Part shown: positions 36,901 to 45,581 of the stretch, piece by piece
Layout of the letters: every line of letters begins with the position of its first letter
Numbering within the stretch: position 1 is the first letter of the stretch
NCBI GenBank assembly: GCA_964517495.1
Contig: CAZFER010000023.1
Span: 15,605 to 79,604, forward strand
Direction of reading: 5' to 3'
DNA from: CAZFER01 sp964517495
Lineage (GTDB): Bacteria > Hinthialibacterota > Hinthialibacteria > Hinthialibacterales > Hinthialibacteraceae
DNA length: 64,000 nucleotides
Notes under the pieces: generated by a model
What the model was told of the DNA's origin: nothing
Databases searched by the model: none
Seen by the model: the letters and a program-made list of their open reading frames with translations, nothing else
Made by a program: the position numbers and the translations under genes

Positions 36901-37703
36901 TCAGAGGTTTCTCCTTCGCCCTCTTCGTCTTCGAAGCTGGTATCCAAATCCTCGATATCAACATCCTCATCAGAGGCTTCACCCTCACCGGTGTCATCTT
37001 CGTCAGAAATATCGGACATATCGATATCTTCAAGATCATCAACATCAATATCCCCTAATTCATCACTGGCTTGTTCAATATCGATATCTTCGAGATCATC
37101 GATTAAATCCTCATCCAACTCCAGATCTTCCATGCCTTCATCCGCCTGCTCCTGATCTGTCTCTTCATAGTCATCCATATCGATATCACCCGTATCCTCT
37201 TTTCCTTGATCTTGAAAGGGGGAAGGCATGGTCTGATCCTGCCGGCTGGAACGGGATTGAAACATTGAGGAAATTTCTTCATCGGATAAGGCATGCTCTT
37301 TGAGGTTACGAGCCAAATTCTTTTTCTTGCCGAACCATCGTTGAAAAAAGGAGGGGGATTCTTCAAAATCGGATTCGATTGAAAACTGGCGCGGGATTCG
37401 GGACTGTTGGAAACCTGTTTCACTGGCGCCCAGGGCTTCGGTCAAAATATCATCATCCACCACAGGATCATCTGATTTGGAACGGCGTCCTTTGCCTCCC
37501 TTTAGTTTTGATGAAATTTGACCTTGTTGGATAAGGTGATCGACCAACATGGATTCAACATCAGAATCGACGGTTTCACTGGCATTTTCCGCATCAATAC
37601 CAAGTGATTGCAAGCCCCCCAAAATGGTTTGAGTGCGAACACCTAACTCTACGGCCAAATCTAATGCGGATTTGCTTGTCCCGCCGGACGTATTAGGATC
37701 CAT
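33921..37703 (-). CDS. Giant acidic membrane TPR protein with IF2N-like N-terminus
   Basis: This 1260-aa protein starts with a segment (about residues 10-60, S-A-L-D-L-A-V-E-L-G-V, L-G-I-D-A) resembling the IF2N winged-helix-like domain. A very acidic low-complexity region (about 165-295, repeating D/E-D-I-D and E-E-G-E-G) and one transmembrane helix (about 305-328) follow. The remaining roughly 900 residues are TPR-like helical repeats with Y-Y-x-A, A-I-x-x-Y and L-G-D/E-x-Y motifs, expected outside the cytoplasm. It lies between the NtrC-like regulator and flgB, so a flagellar or envelope scaffold role is plausible. No specific function is known to me. Confidence 0.8.
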   Translation of the reverse strand: MDPNTSGGTSKSALDLAVELGVRTQTILGGLQSLGIDAENASETVDSDVESMLVDHLIQQGQISSKLKGGKGRRSKSDDPVVDDDILTEALGASETGFQQSRIPRQFSIESDFEESPSFFQRWFGKKKNLARNLKEHALSDEEISSMFQSRSSRQDQTMPSPFQDQGKEDTGDIDMDDYEETDQEQADEGMEDLELDEDLIDDLEDIDIEQASDELGDIDVDDLEDIDMSDISDEDDTGEGEASDEDVDIEDLDTSFEDEEGEGETSDEEGEGEEEGQETEEEEEEPSSFVERFLSRIQLTQLEMYSLLGAIITLMLITTGFMIYYMVYRSPDAQLRAWEEANDHYELALEYDRNDQFEEAIPEFQTAVTLFEEFINEFPTNQNVPEAYEKTSNSYYQIATAYEQLNEEEKSEEPYRLMAEWYGDYLAELEERAMKQAEKNLELPPEERDAAGAYVDPAEQRKALLRIALAQRKLNRFENAVQKLKEFIERYEQSEDAIQARIDLGETYERWAEVDKEQEDRLLNNAISVYEQALDHYKDRDDHINAMNMNAKLGNINRKLYQRYKPDKEQKDNATAKLRDAIGYYEKAEEEARQIDISLDDLNYREVIDNVNNVFNELADLYLIRGEEAGDQWKEFEKNAADFPEGMPPKKQLEEEAQQKKRTAEMFLDKANELYSILLDKSELLDSDTYHNILYNRAKSRHIMRDYTGTIAAGEMLLNSTQTVNPEIKTKTLYLLGDAAWKQAQEQEGKDYSLVKKYYIDALKANPLYPRDQNGEVSNLAEIRLTNVYLQTDQDFEEAIRRFEIAKQNYPNTGYTYLTLYYYADALDRYGDTLLKQAMVKEQDAQAVGGSPVLMKEAENLREKAKQQFEEAVTQYNAAISARDDSRFGDPINKTYLIEIKFRRGHSAYKAGNYRDAQQYLEEALAEYQNENVAPKYIPKAIERLGDINADRANYDKAVEYYKQYLGENYENTDERVRKKLANAYRKGYSFDNAREIYRQIIKDNPPPTESEVNRLKRVGLPVKKGPAFEAMKGIAETYYTEAKRSYGDERIDNLKQTLTAYDALIDHYPLPSEAVDERLANDPDSLEKIAKIHYELGLTQDDGYENFKKAAENYEAYLSTVSTNDEKLNRNYVYWQLGKCYMQMKDEVPPNNKGNVLDKAIQALGNISSDTLYTPENYADALILLGRAYESRANEFLRQNNNDVDLYLSYMEKAVQTFEQVNLTKVPEKITIASNLKNDVENLIATQRNKMGTGLSAN

Positions 37704-37743
37704 GGTCCTGAATTCCTGTTACTCCCTTTTTCATCAGAACGTG

Positions 37744-39138
37744 TTATTCATCTGTACCCGTTAACGGTTGAAGGGAGCTGTGGTTTTTATATTCATTTAA
37801 CTTGTTTCTAAGGGTTCGTATACTGATCCCCAAAATTTCGGCTGCCCGGGTTCGGTTATTTTTGGTAAAATCCAGGGTTTTATAAATCAACTGCTTTTCC
37901 ATTTCGGCCACCGTTAATCCAACTTGGAGTGAGGAATCCTTTTTTTCATCTTCAACAGAGTTGATTTTGGTCATTTCCGGTGGCAAATGTTTCAATTCAA
38001 TAGTTGGCCCCTGACATAAAACCACTGCTCGTTCAATGGAATTTTCCAATTGGCGAACATTACCCGGCCAATGAAATTTTATCAGCGCTTTTTCAGCCTC
38101 TGGATCAATTTCTTGAATCTTCTTATTCATTTCTACATTATACTTGTCCAGGAAGTGTTGCACCAACTCAGGAATATCGCCCTTGCGATCCCGCAGAGGA
38201 GGGAAAGAAATAGTTACCACATTCAAGCGATAAAATAAATCTTCTCGAAAGCGCCCTTTCTTTATCTCTTCTTCCAAATTTCGGTTAGTGGTAGCCATCA
38301 CTCGCACATCAACAGGAATGGGTTCACGCCCTCCAACTTTATCCACCTCTTTTTCCTGTAAAACCCTCAGCAGTTTAGCCTGGAGTTTGGGGCTCATTTC
38401 ACTTACTTCATCCAATAAAATCGAACCACCTTCGGCTAATATAAACTTTCCTTCATTGGCACGAACCGCCCCGGTAAAGGCTCCTTTTTCATGGCCAAAC
38501 AATTCACTTTCCAATAACTCTTCTGAAATAGCGGCACAATTCACTTTAATGAACCGCTTGTTCCTCCGGGGGCTGTGATAATGAATGGCCCCTGCAATCA
38601 ATTCTTTCCCCGTTCCACTTTCACCGTGGATCAACACCGTGCTGGGTGTCGCTGCCACCGTACGAATTAAGTCAAATATTTCCAGCATTTTTTGGTCAGT
38701 GCCAATAATGTGATCAATGCCGTATTTTAAACCGATTTCCTGGCGCAGGCTGGTATTTTCCCGTTTAAGATCCGCTACCCCCAAGGTTTTTTCGATGACA
38801 ATTTTAAGTTCATCCACATCAAATGGCTTTTTTAAATAATCGGCCGCCCCCAGTTTCATGGCTTCAACAGCGGTTTCGACCGTTGAATGGGCGGTTAACA
38901 TAACGACTTCGATCTCACTGGCATATTCTTTAATTTCGGCCAGCGTTTCGATACCATCTTTACCCGGCATTTTGATATCACATAACACCAATTCCGGCTG
39001 GTCTTCCCGAATGAGTTCGAGCGCTTCATCACCGCTGCCAGCCACCCTCACGTCATAGCCTTCACTTTTCAATACCCGGCTTAAAAGATTCTGAATACCG
39101 ATTTCATCATCAACGATTAACACTTTTTTCTGTGCCAT
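37744..39138 (-). CDS. NtrC-family sigma54-dependent response regulator
   Basis: This 464-aa transcription activator has a receiver domain with Asp10/Asp11 and phosphoacceptor Asp54, and a central AAA+ domain with Walker A G-E-S-G-T-G-K-E. The sigma54-contacting G-A-F-T-G-A loop is intact. The C-terminal Fis-type helix-turn-helix is R-T-R-A-A-E-I-L-G-I-S-I-R-T-L-R-N-K-L. It is encoded 24 bases after a soluble kinase gene. GAGGG precedes the ATG. The flgB promoter downstream is its likely target, as with FlrC or FlgR in other bacteria. Confidence 0.94.
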   Translation of the reverse strand: MAQKKVLIVDDEIGIQNLLSRVLKSEGYDVRVAGSGDEALELIREDQPELVLCDIKMPGKDGIETLAEIKEYASEIEVVMLTAHSTVETAVEAMKLGAADYLKKPFDVDELKIVIEKTLGVADLKRENTSLRQEIGLKYGIDHIIGTDQKMLEIFDLIRTVAATPSTVLIHGESGTGKELIAGAIHYHSPRRNKRFIKVNCAAISEELLESELFGHEKGAFTGAVRANEGKFILAEGGSILLDEVSEMSPKLQAKLLRVLQEKEVDKVGGREPIPVDVRVMATTNRNLEEEIKKGRFREDLFYRLNVVTISFPPLRDRKGDIPELVQHFLDKYNVEMNKKIQEIDPEAEKALIKFHWPGNVRQLENSIERAVVLCQGPTIELKHLPPEMTKINSVEDEKKDSSLQVGLTVAEMEKQLIYKTLDFTKNNRTRAAEILGISIRTLRNKLNEYKNHSSLQPLTGTDE

Positions 39139-39162
39139 TTCTGCCCTCTTTATTTCAACTCA

Positions 39163-40371
39163 TTATTTCATTTTATCAGCCGATGGTAAAATAATACTGA
39201 AACATGTGCCTTCACCTTCTGAACTATCCACTCTCAAAAAACCTCCATGTTCTTCCACAATACGGTTGGTCAATGACAATCCCAAGCCTGTCCCGGTATC
39301 TTTTGTGGTAAAGAATGGATCAAAAATCCGCTCCTGCACGCCAACCGGGATTCCTGGCCCATCATCTTGAATTTCGGTCATGATACAGGGTCTTGGATCT
39401 TCACCTTCTGCCAATTGTTCCACCCGTTGAGATATGAGAACCTTTATTTGGCCACCATCTTTCATGGCTTCGATCGCATTCATAAATAAATTGATAAACA
39501 CTTGTTTGATTCGGCCGCAATCGATTAAAACAGCAGAGTCTTCATCCTTATCGTTGATTTCAAAACTCACCCCTGCCGCTTCAAACTTATCCATTAAAAA
39601 GATGGCAACTGCATTGATGACATCCGATACATTTTTTGGTTGTAAATCAGGTGAAATGGGTTTGGCCATATTCAATAAATCTTCAGTCAGACGCGTCAAA
39701 CGATCAATTTCACGAATCAAGTTATCTGAAAATTCACGAATAAAATCATCATCATTGTTATTATGGGGTAAAATCTGCAAATAACCGCGTATCGTCGTGA
39801 GGGGATTTCGCATCTCGTGGGCTACCCCAGCAGCGAGCTCTCCCAAAGCGGTTAAACGGTCAGAACGACGGGCTTTCTCCTGTAGAATCCTTTCCACGCT
39901 TAGATCAGTAAATAAGCACGTGGTTCCAATTTCCGCCCCCTTGCGATCAAGAAGTGGCGAAAAACGCCCTTTCAAAAAAACCGGGTCACCCCGTTGATTT
40001 TTGAATGTCACCTCAAAGCGTTTATCTTGATCCCGATGCAGGGTGTAAGCATTCAATTGGCTTTCACATTGGGGAATAACACTTCGGAACGCCTTGCCGA
40101 CAATCTCTTTTTCTTTCACTTCAAAAATGCGTTCTGCTGCTTTATTAAAAGTTAATATATTCTCTTCGGCATCAAGGGTGATCAATCCTTCCGTAATGGA
40201 ATTATAAATGTTGTAGGGATCAATTTCACGAAAGCGGCGTTCAAGCCGGTCAAACGCCTCGCGCAGTTTTTCTGTATTCTCAATATAAAGGGAATAAAGC
40301 TCGCGCAATGATTGAGAATCGTCGACAGGGACAGAATCGGCCGAGTTTATATTTTTTTGCTTTACATTCAC
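39163..40371 (-). CDS. PAS-containing soluble histidine kinase, NtrB/FlrB-like
   Basis: I place the start at the GTG at 40371 (GAGG about nine bases upstream). A TTG at 40410 would add 13 residues. The protein of about 402 aa has an N-terminal coiled coil, a PAS domain (E-G-L-I-T-L-D-A-E-E-N-I-L-T-F-N-K-A-A), an H-box A-A-G-V-A-H-E-M-R-N-P-L with phosphoacceptor His185, and the ATPase boxes D-D-G-P-G-I-P and G-T-G-L-G-L-S. There is no membrane segment, so it senses an internal signal, possibly flagellar assembly state. It pairs with the adjacent NtrC-type regulator. Confidence 0.92.
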   Translation of the reverse strand: MNVKQKNINSADSVPVDDSQSLRELYSLYIENTEKLREAFDRLERRFREIDPYNIYNSITEGLITLDAEENILTFNKAAERIFEVKEKEIVGKAFRSVIPQCESQLNAYTLHRDQDKRFEVTFKNQRGDPVFLKGRFSPLLDRKGAEIGTTCLFTDLSVERILQEKARRSDRLTALGELAAGVAHEMRNPLTTIRGYLQILPHNNNDDDFIREFSDNLIREIDRLTRLTEDLLNMAKPISPDLQPKNVSDVINAVAIFLMDKFEAAGVSFEINDKDEDSAVLIDCGRIKQVFINLFMNAIEAMKDGGQIKVLISQRVEQLAEGEDPRPCIMTEIQDDGPGIPVGVQERIFDPFFTTKDTGTGLGLSLTNRIVEEHGGFLRVDSSEGEGTCFSIILPSADKMK

Positions 40372-40433
40372 CCTAATAACCCTCACCCTGACGGATGAAA
40401 TAAAATTCAATAAATAGTCACGAAAAATTCAAT

Positions 40434-40889
40434 TTATTTCTTTTTATCCACATATCGTGGCGGCAAGGATTCAGGCTTATAATACGCCTTATTAACCTCA
40501 CGGCCTTTTTGCAAGGAGTGCAACTTGGCATTTATCTCATCTTGTATTTTGCCCACTAAAACCGTAATCCGGTCTTCTTTTGCCAAAAGTTGTTCCATCA
40601 TCGATACAATTGCTTCTTTTAATTCTCTGACTTCATTGCGTTGTTCAATAGAAAATTGCTGAAATTGATCTGACCATGCTTTTTTTATATGAGCATTTTT
40701 CTCATCCACGCTTTGTTGCTCGTTAATTAAAGCATATTTTTTTTGCATTAAATTAATCGCTTGATCAGTATCAGGTTCATCTTTTTCCAATAATTCAACT
40801 TGCAAAGCTGACACGCTATGAATATTTTCATAAGCGGTGTATTCCTCACGCAATGCCTGTTTAATTTTATCTAGCAAATCATAATCCAC
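40434..40889 (-). CDS. FlgN-like flagellar export chaperone (tentative)
   Basis: This 151-aa, fully helical, charged protein starts at GTG with GGAG about 12 bases upstream. The layout resembles the FlgN/FliT chaperone family: a long helix with E-E-Y-T-A-Y-E-N-I near the start, L-M-Q-K-K-Y-A-L-I-N in the middle, and a C-terminal helix ending in L-H-S-L-Q-K-G-R-E-V-N-K-A-Y. Such proteins guard hook-filament junction proteins. Sequence identity across the family is low, so the call leans on helix pattern and position at the head of the flagellar block. Confidence 0.5.
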   Translation of the reverse strand: MDYDLLDKIKQALREEYTAYENIHSVSALQVELLEKDEPDTDQAINLMQKKYALINEQQSVDEKNAHIKKAWSDQFQQFSIEQRNEVRELKEAIVSMMEQLLAKEDRITVLVGKIQDEINAKLHSLQKGREVNKAYYKPESLPPRYVDKKK

Positions 40890-41185
40890 AATTTTATTTC
40901 ACTCCATAAAATTCACGAAAGAGAATGAAGAGAACCTCTGTCTAGAATTGGCTTTAGGTAATTATAAGTATCTCTTTTTTTCAGTATAGGTTATAGAATA
41001 TTTTAGGTCAAGAAAAAACCACTAAAGGTATGAAAAAAGATTGAATTGATTTTGCCACATTAGAATATTTTGCCAGTAATTAATATCAAATTTCGTTTTG
41101 ATTCTCAATTTTGATGTGATTAATTGAGTGTCTTTTAGCATGACACTTTATGAATAAAGGTGATATCTTACTGATTATATTAAGT
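40890..41185. other. AT-rich intergenic region between engB and the flagellar block
   Basis: This region of almost 300 bases has no supported gene. Both neighbours are on the minus strand, so it should hold the promoter for the FlgN-like/kinase/regulator genes and the end of the engB transcript. I see several AT-rich stretches but no clear sigma54 or sigma70 element, no terminator hairpin with U-tract and no tRNA. Confidence 0.5.
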
Positions 41186-41815
41186 TTATTTTTGAGAAGA
41201 CAAAGCGAATGCACAAAGGGATTCCACTATTTCATTTACTCCCATTTTTTTAGTTACTGAAGATAATATGCAGGGTTCGTTTTCCCTCAATTCCAATATC
41301 TCTTCCATCTCATTTTTGGCTTTTAATGATTTTTGTTTGCTGATTTTATCACTTTTAGTCAATACTGTCATGCAGGGAATTCTTTTGTAAACAATCCACT
41401 CCCGCATTTGGAGATCAAGTTTGGTGGGTTTATGCCGTGCATCAATCAAATGGATCAAACCTGAAAATGCCCTGTTTTCCAACAATTCCTGCAGAGCATA
41501 TCCCCAATGCTCTTGAGTACCTTTATCCACTTTTGAATAACCATAACCCGGCAAATCCACCAAATGAATTTCCACCGGGCCAGGATCTAAGACCAAATGG
41601 AAAAAGTTAATCATACGGGTTTTGCCTGGTGTACTTGATGTTTTCGCTAACGATCGGCGTTGGCATATGAGATTGATTAAACTGGATTTACCTACATTGG
41701 AACGGCCAACGATAGCGATTTCAGGCAAAGTGGGCAGTGGACAATGCTTTAAATCAGGGGAACTGGTAACATACTCAGCTTTGAGGGTTCGATAGGTTAT
41801 GGATTTTTCGTTCAT
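41186..41815 (-). CDS. engB: Ribosome biogenesis GTPase EngB/YsxC
   Basis: This TRAFAC-class GTPase is required for 50S subunit maturation. It has G1 G-R-S-N-V-G-K-S-S, G3 D-L-P-G-Y-G-Y and G4 T-K-S-D. The ATG at 41815 gives 209 aa, matching the family (195-215). A TTG at 41857 would overlap murB and add an atypical tail. It follows murB by 13 bases on the same strand. Confidence 0.93.
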   Translation of the reverse strand: MNEKSITYRTLKAEYVTSSPDLKHCPLPTLPEIAIVGRSNVGKSSLINLICQRRSLAKTSSTPGKTRMINFFHLVLDPGPVEIHLVDLPGYGYSKVDKGTQEHWGYALQELLENRAFSGLIHLIDARHKPTKLDLQMREWIVYKRIPCMTVLTKSDKISKQKSLKAKNEMEEILELRENEPCILSSVTKKMGVNEIVESLCAFALSSQK

Positions 41816-41828
41816 ACCCAATATATCA

Positions 41829-42776
41829 TTATCGGAGATATTGCACTTCCCGTTCAAGAATTATTCCGAATTGTTCCTTTACTCGTTGTGCCATAAGTTC
41901 AGCTAATTCATTAACTTGCGCCGCAGTGGCGTGGCCATGGTTGACGATAATGTTCGCGTGTTTTTCGAACACACCGGCATCACCAATTCGCAAGCCCTTC
42001 ACTCCTGCTTTATCCAAATAAATACCCGCAGCGCGGCGCCGTCCTCCTGGTTCTTCAGGGGGGAGATTTTTGAAAAACGAACCAGCCGAGGGTAAATCGA
42101 TCCCCGGATGTTTGACCTCGCGCTCAGACTTGATTTTATTAATATTCTCCATCAGTGAGTCAGCTGGATATGGTTGAAACGGCCCCATTTTAACATCCAG
42201 GATGATATCCATGCGTCTTTTGGCAGCACTGTTTCGGTATTCAATGCCAAGATCTTCAACCTTACATACGTCCACTGAGCCATCCCGGTGCAATACATTC
42301 GCTTCTATCAAAAACTCACACACCAGATGACCAAATGCACCCGCTCCACCAACCAAAGCACCACCCAACGAACCTGGAATTCCAGCCGCAAAGGTTAAAT
42401 CTCCCCACCCTTTTTTGGAAAGATGCTCAATAAAACGATCCAGGTTATATCCACCTGCAACATTCACAGTAAAATCATCATTCCACTCAATCCAATTGGA
42501 CTTGTTGATAACCACAAGCCCATTCAAGCCAGCATCATCAACAAATACATTTGAACAACCTGCCAATAAATAGAAGGGTAAATTCAGCTGCAACGCGCTT
42601 CGATAGGCTTCTAAAAGTTCTTGAGAGGTGGTGACTTCAAGCAGGAAACGCGCAGGCCCCCCCACTTTGATGCTCGTATAAGGGGCCATAGGTACATTAA
42701 TCCATAATTGGTCACCCCATCGAGCTTTAAGTGTTTGTTCAACAGTTAATTCGCTAGAATCGGAGAATAAGGTCAT
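41829..42776 (-). CDS. murB: UDP-N-acetylenolpyruvoylglucosamine reductase
   Basis: This FAD enzyme reduces UDP-GlcNAc-enolpyruvate to UDP-MurNAc in peptidoglycan synthesis. FAD-binding motifs: Y-T-S-I-K-V-G-G-P-A, L-L-A-G-C-S-N-V and A-A-G-I-P-G-S-L-G-G-A. The catalytic Ser is in P-S-A-G-S-F-F-K-N. The short Y-loop-lacking layout with R-R-A-A-G-I-Y-L-D-K-A-G resembles type II MurB. I use the ATG at 42776, which overlaps the upstream stop as ATGA. An ATG at 42797 would add seven residues. Confidence 0.95.
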   Translation of the reverse strand: MTLFSDSSELTVEQTLKARWGDQLWINVPMAPYTSIKVGGPARFLLEVTTSQELLEAYRSALQLNLPFYLLAGCSNVFVDDAGLNGLVVINKSNWIEWNDDFTVNVAGGYNLDRFIEHLSKKGWGDLTFAAGIPGSLGGALVGGAGAFGHLVCEFLIEANVLHRDGSVDVCKVEDLGIEYRNSAAKRRMDIILDVKMGPFQPYPADSLMENINKIKSEREVKHPGIDLPSAGSFFKNLPPEEPGGRRRAAGIYLDKAGVKGLRIGDAGVFEKHANIIVNHGHATAAQVNELAELMAQRVKEQFGIILEREVQYLR

Positions 42777-43345
42777 TCGAGTCGGATTTCCAGCCATGAA
42801 TCGAGGAGTTTATCCTCTCCTTTCAACAACAAACCGGGAGGCGTATTTTTAAGTTCTTCCATCACCCGAGCCAAATCGGCATTATCAATCTTTAAATCAC
42901 GAAATGCCAACTGGATCACACGGACGGCCGTGCTGGTAATCATCAGTGGGATGGGCAATGAAAACTTATTGCTCTTCAACTTAAAATAAGATGGTGTTGC
43001 CGTACTTGTTGGAGTCTTCGTAAACTTTTTTATCACAAGATGATAGTCTTCTTTAGTCAGTGCAAAGGTATCATCCCCGCGCATGGCATTCACCGTTTCA
43101 AAGATTGCTTCCACATCAAAGCCGTCTTCTTGCCAGTCATTTTTGATCTTTTCAGGGACAGCATTCACAATTGCACCGGTTAAAGGCAATGGCAGAGTGG
43201 CCGAACCAATGATCGGTGAAGCGGAATTGATTTCTTCGATTGAAACTTGCAGCCAAACCAAGGGACTGTTCGAAGCGGCAAACGATAAACCATGAGTAGC
43301 ACAAACGAGCATGGCAATGATCGTATAACGAAGGAAAACGCGCAT
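42773..43345 (-). CDS. Hypothetical exported protein, 190 aa
   Basis: The product begins with a Sec-type signal peptide (hydrophobic core about residues 6-22, possible cleavage near F-A-A at 22-24). It is followed by about 165 residues of mixed alpha/beta character without cysteines or a motif I recognise. AAGGA lies seven bases before the ATG. It is translationally coupled to murB (ATGA) and may be a periplasmic factor. Family unknown. Confidence 0.65.
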   Translation of the reverse strand: MRVFLRYTIIAMLVCATHGLSFAASNSPLVWLQVSIEEINSASPIIGSATLPLPLTGAIVNAVPEKIKNDWQEDGFDVEAIFETVNAMRGDDTFALTKEDYHLVIKKFTKTPTSTATPSYFKLKSNKFSLPIPLMITSTAVRVIQLAFRDLKIDNADLARVMEELKNTPPGLLLKGEDKLLDSWLEIRLE

Positions 43346-43465
43346 GGGTTTATCCTTTCATAAATCTTGTGTTATACATCTAACGCTTTTCGAACACGAA
43401 AAGCAACTCTCTCTGTTGAATCTATCGCCATTCGCTCCGAAGTTCAAGAAAAATTTTCTGATTCA

Positions 43466-44068
43466 TCAACCCTGGGTTACAACTGGTTTCAAACGATTGA
43501 ATATTTCTTCAATTTCACCCACTCCATCAATGGAGATTAATTGGTTTTTGTTTTTATAATAATCTTCCAGTGGTTGGGTTTTTTCTCTCCATACACGCAT
43601 ACGTTCCCGAATGACATCTTCGTTATCATCCGGTCGTTGTTCATCACCCGCTCCACGCTTTAAAAGACGTTCTATCAACAGGTTTTCTGGGACAACTAAA
43701 TTAATCATGCCCGCAAAACGGAGATTTAGTTCAGACAAAAGATCATCCAGCAATTCCGCCTGGCCAGCAGTACGAGGAAATCCATCCAAAATGACTCCCC
43801 GGGGATTATCGGCTTTTTCAAGCATGGATGCCAATTCGTGGGCGACCATGTCTCGGATCAATTGATCGGGCACCAATTCACCGCGTTGCATTAAATCCTG
43901 AGCTTTTAAGGCAAAGGGATCCCCCTTTTCAATTGCCTGGCGGAAGATATCACCCGAACTGACATGCATAAATCCAAGCCTGTCTTGAATTAATATTGCT
44001 TGAGTGCCTTTGCCGCAACCGGGTGCGCCCAAAATGGAAAAGGCCGGGAGTACGTCTTTTGAAGTCAT
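43466..44068 (-). CDS. adk: Adenylate kinase
   Basis: Adenylate kinase catalyses AMP + ATP to 2 ADP. The P-loop is G-A-P-G-C-G-K-G-T-Q. The AMP-binding region has S-S-G-D-I-F-R and D-G-F-P-R-T. The LID is short and lacks the Cys4 zinc site, so this is the short-LID type. The ATG at 44068 has AAGGA nine bases upstream and gives 200 aa. Upstream in-frame starts at 44077 and 44110 are less likely. It is followed by the exported protein-murB-engB genes on the same strand. Confidence 0.94.
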   Translation of the reverse strand: MTSKDVLPAFSILGAPGCGKGTQAILIQDRLGFMHVSSGDIFRQAIEKGDPFALKAQDLMQRGELVPDQLIRDMVAHELASMLEKADNPRGVILDGFPRTAGQAELLDDLLSELNLRFAGMINLVVPENLLIERLLKRGAGDEQRPDDNEDVIRERMRVWREKTQPLEDYYKNKNQLISIDGVGEIEEIFNRLKPVVTQG

Positions 44069-44292
44069 CGATGTCATTCCTTTCGTTGTACGAGAATAGA
44101 ACCTATTCAAGTTATATTTCTGACTTGGCTATTTTATGAGGATGCAGAAAAATGCAAAGGGTTGCTACACTTTAGGGGGGGTAATTTATTGTTCATTAAA
44201 AGGAAGAGCATGCAAATAATTCCCTTTGCTTATCGAAATGGACCGTTTTAAATGATTGATACGAACACACGAGAATAGGATTTATTCACAAA

Positions 44293-45207
44293 ATGACAAG
44301 CAGTCAAATCAAATATTTTTTTAGCTATGCAGAGGGGCGGGCCATCTTGATTTCGTTTGGGATTGGCCTACTGATTGTTCTTATCAAAACCAGTGCTTAT
44401 TGGGTTTCGAATTCCATGGCCATCATGGCCGATATGCTGGAATCGTTTGCTCACAATATCGTGGTTTTATTCGCTGTTTATTGCATGTGGTATAGCCGCC
44501 GCCCAGCTGATTCTGATCATCTTTACGGTCATGGAAAATTCCAATTTCTTTCTTCATCAGTTGAAGGAAGTTTGATTGTAGGGACGTCTCTTTTAATTTT
44601 TGTGAATAGTGGGCAAAATCTGATGCAAGAGTACGAATTATTGGATATTCATAGAGGTATTGCTTATTCTTTTCTGGCCGGTGTTATCAATACGCTACTT
44701 GCCTGGTATTTGATTCGAACCGGTAAAAAGCACAAATCCATCATTTTGGAAGCCAATGGATACCATATCTTTTCGGACGTGGTAACCACTGGGGGAACCC
44801 TTTTGGGCGCTTTACTCGCTTATTGGACTTCTATTATCCAAATTGACTCGGTGGTGGCGATCCTGGCAGGACTTTATATCTTGTACATCGGTCTTTCACT
44901 ATTACGCTCATCCATTGATGGATTGATGGATAAAGCCGATGAGGGTGTGGATCGTGTCATTCGCAAAGTGGTTGCTGAAGAAGCGAATGAGCACGATTGG
45001 GGTTACCATGCCCTTCGTCATCGCTCTGAACGAAATCGCCATTGGCTTGAGCTTCATTTGGTATTTAATAAGAATGTCTCATTGGAATCCGCTCACAACC
45101 AAGCCAGTCATTTGGAAAACGTGCTCCGGCAATCGCTTGAGGAACCAATCACGATAACCACTCATCTTGAACCAGAGAGTGATATAGATAAGAAAGGAAA
45201 ATCCTGA
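44293..45207 (+). CDS. Cation diffusion facilitator family transporter
   Basis: This 304-aa inner-membrane divalent-cation/proton antiporter has six predicted transmembrane helices. The metal-site helices are recognisable: M-A-D-M-L-E-S (in place of the common S-D-S) in helix 2, D-H-L-Y-G-H-G-K before helix 3, and N-G-Y-H-I-F-S-D-V in helix 5. The C-terminal cytoplasmic domain is His-rich (H-D-W-G-Y-H-A-L-R-H). Metal specificity (Zn, Fe, Mn or Co) cannot be called. Its stop overlaps the cupin gene start by one base. Confidence 0.9.
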   Translation: MTSSQIKYFFSYAEGRAILISFGIGLLIVLIKTSAYWVSNSMAIMADMLESFAHNIVVLFAVYCMWYSRRPADSDHLYGHGKFQFLSSSVEGSLIVGTSLLIFVNSGQNLMQEYELLDIHRGIAYSFLAGVINTLLAWYLIRTGKKHKSIILEANGYHIFSDVVTTGGTLLGALLAYWTSIIQIDSVVAILAGLYILYIGLSLLRSSIDGLMDKADEGVDRVIRKVVAEEANEHDWGYHALRHRSERNRHWLELHLVFNKNVSLESAHNQASHLENVLRQSLEEPITITTHLEPESDIDKKGKS

Positions 45208-45566
45208 TGGAAACAGTGAAAAAGCGATACACAGTCAAACGACTGGAATCAGTCGAAAAAGAGAAAAGCACCTGTGGCTATCGGCAACGGCTCTTTAGCA
45301 CGGGTGACGACACCAATGCTTTCTTTCATGTCGTCCGAATCAACTCTTCCAAAACCCATTATCACAAACGCGCCACTGAATTTTATTATGTGTTGGAAGG
45401 ATCGGGCACGATGACAGTGGATGGAGATACGTTTCCCCTTTCACCTGGAACAATGGTAAAATTGGATCCGGGTTCTGTTCATTCAAGCGAGGGGGATCAT
45501 CTGGTTTTAGTGTGTGGTATTCCAGATATAGCAGAAGATGATATTTTTTTCCCGGAAGAAGGTTGA
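45207..45566 (+). CDS. Small cupin-domain protein
   Basis: This 119-aa single-domain cupin has motif 1 T-H-Y-H-K-R-A-T-E-F-Y-Y-V-L-E-G-S-G and motif 2 P-L-S-P-G-T-M-V-K-L-D-P-G-S-V-H. His/His/Glu in motif 1 and His in motif 2 can bind a metal. AGGA lies eight bases before the ATG, which overlaps the stop of the cation transporter gene (TGATG). Co-expression with a metal transporter is suggestive, but the ligand or reaction is unknown. It converges on the next gene with only 15 bases between them. Confidence 0.85.
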   Translation: METVKKRYTVKRLESVEKEKSTCGYRQRLFSTGDDTNAFFHVVRINSSKTHYHKRATEFYYVLEGSGTMTVDGDTFPLSPGTMVKLDPGSVHSSEGDHLVLVCGIPDIAEDDIFFPEEG

Positions 45567-45581
45567 TTGGGTTAAGTCGAT

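Noticed and set aside
40873..40888. GG-N10-GC sigma54-like pattern on the minus strand
   Set aside because: Only the TGG and TTGC cores match. The bases after TGG disagree with consensus and the site overlaps the GTG start of the FlgN-like gene.
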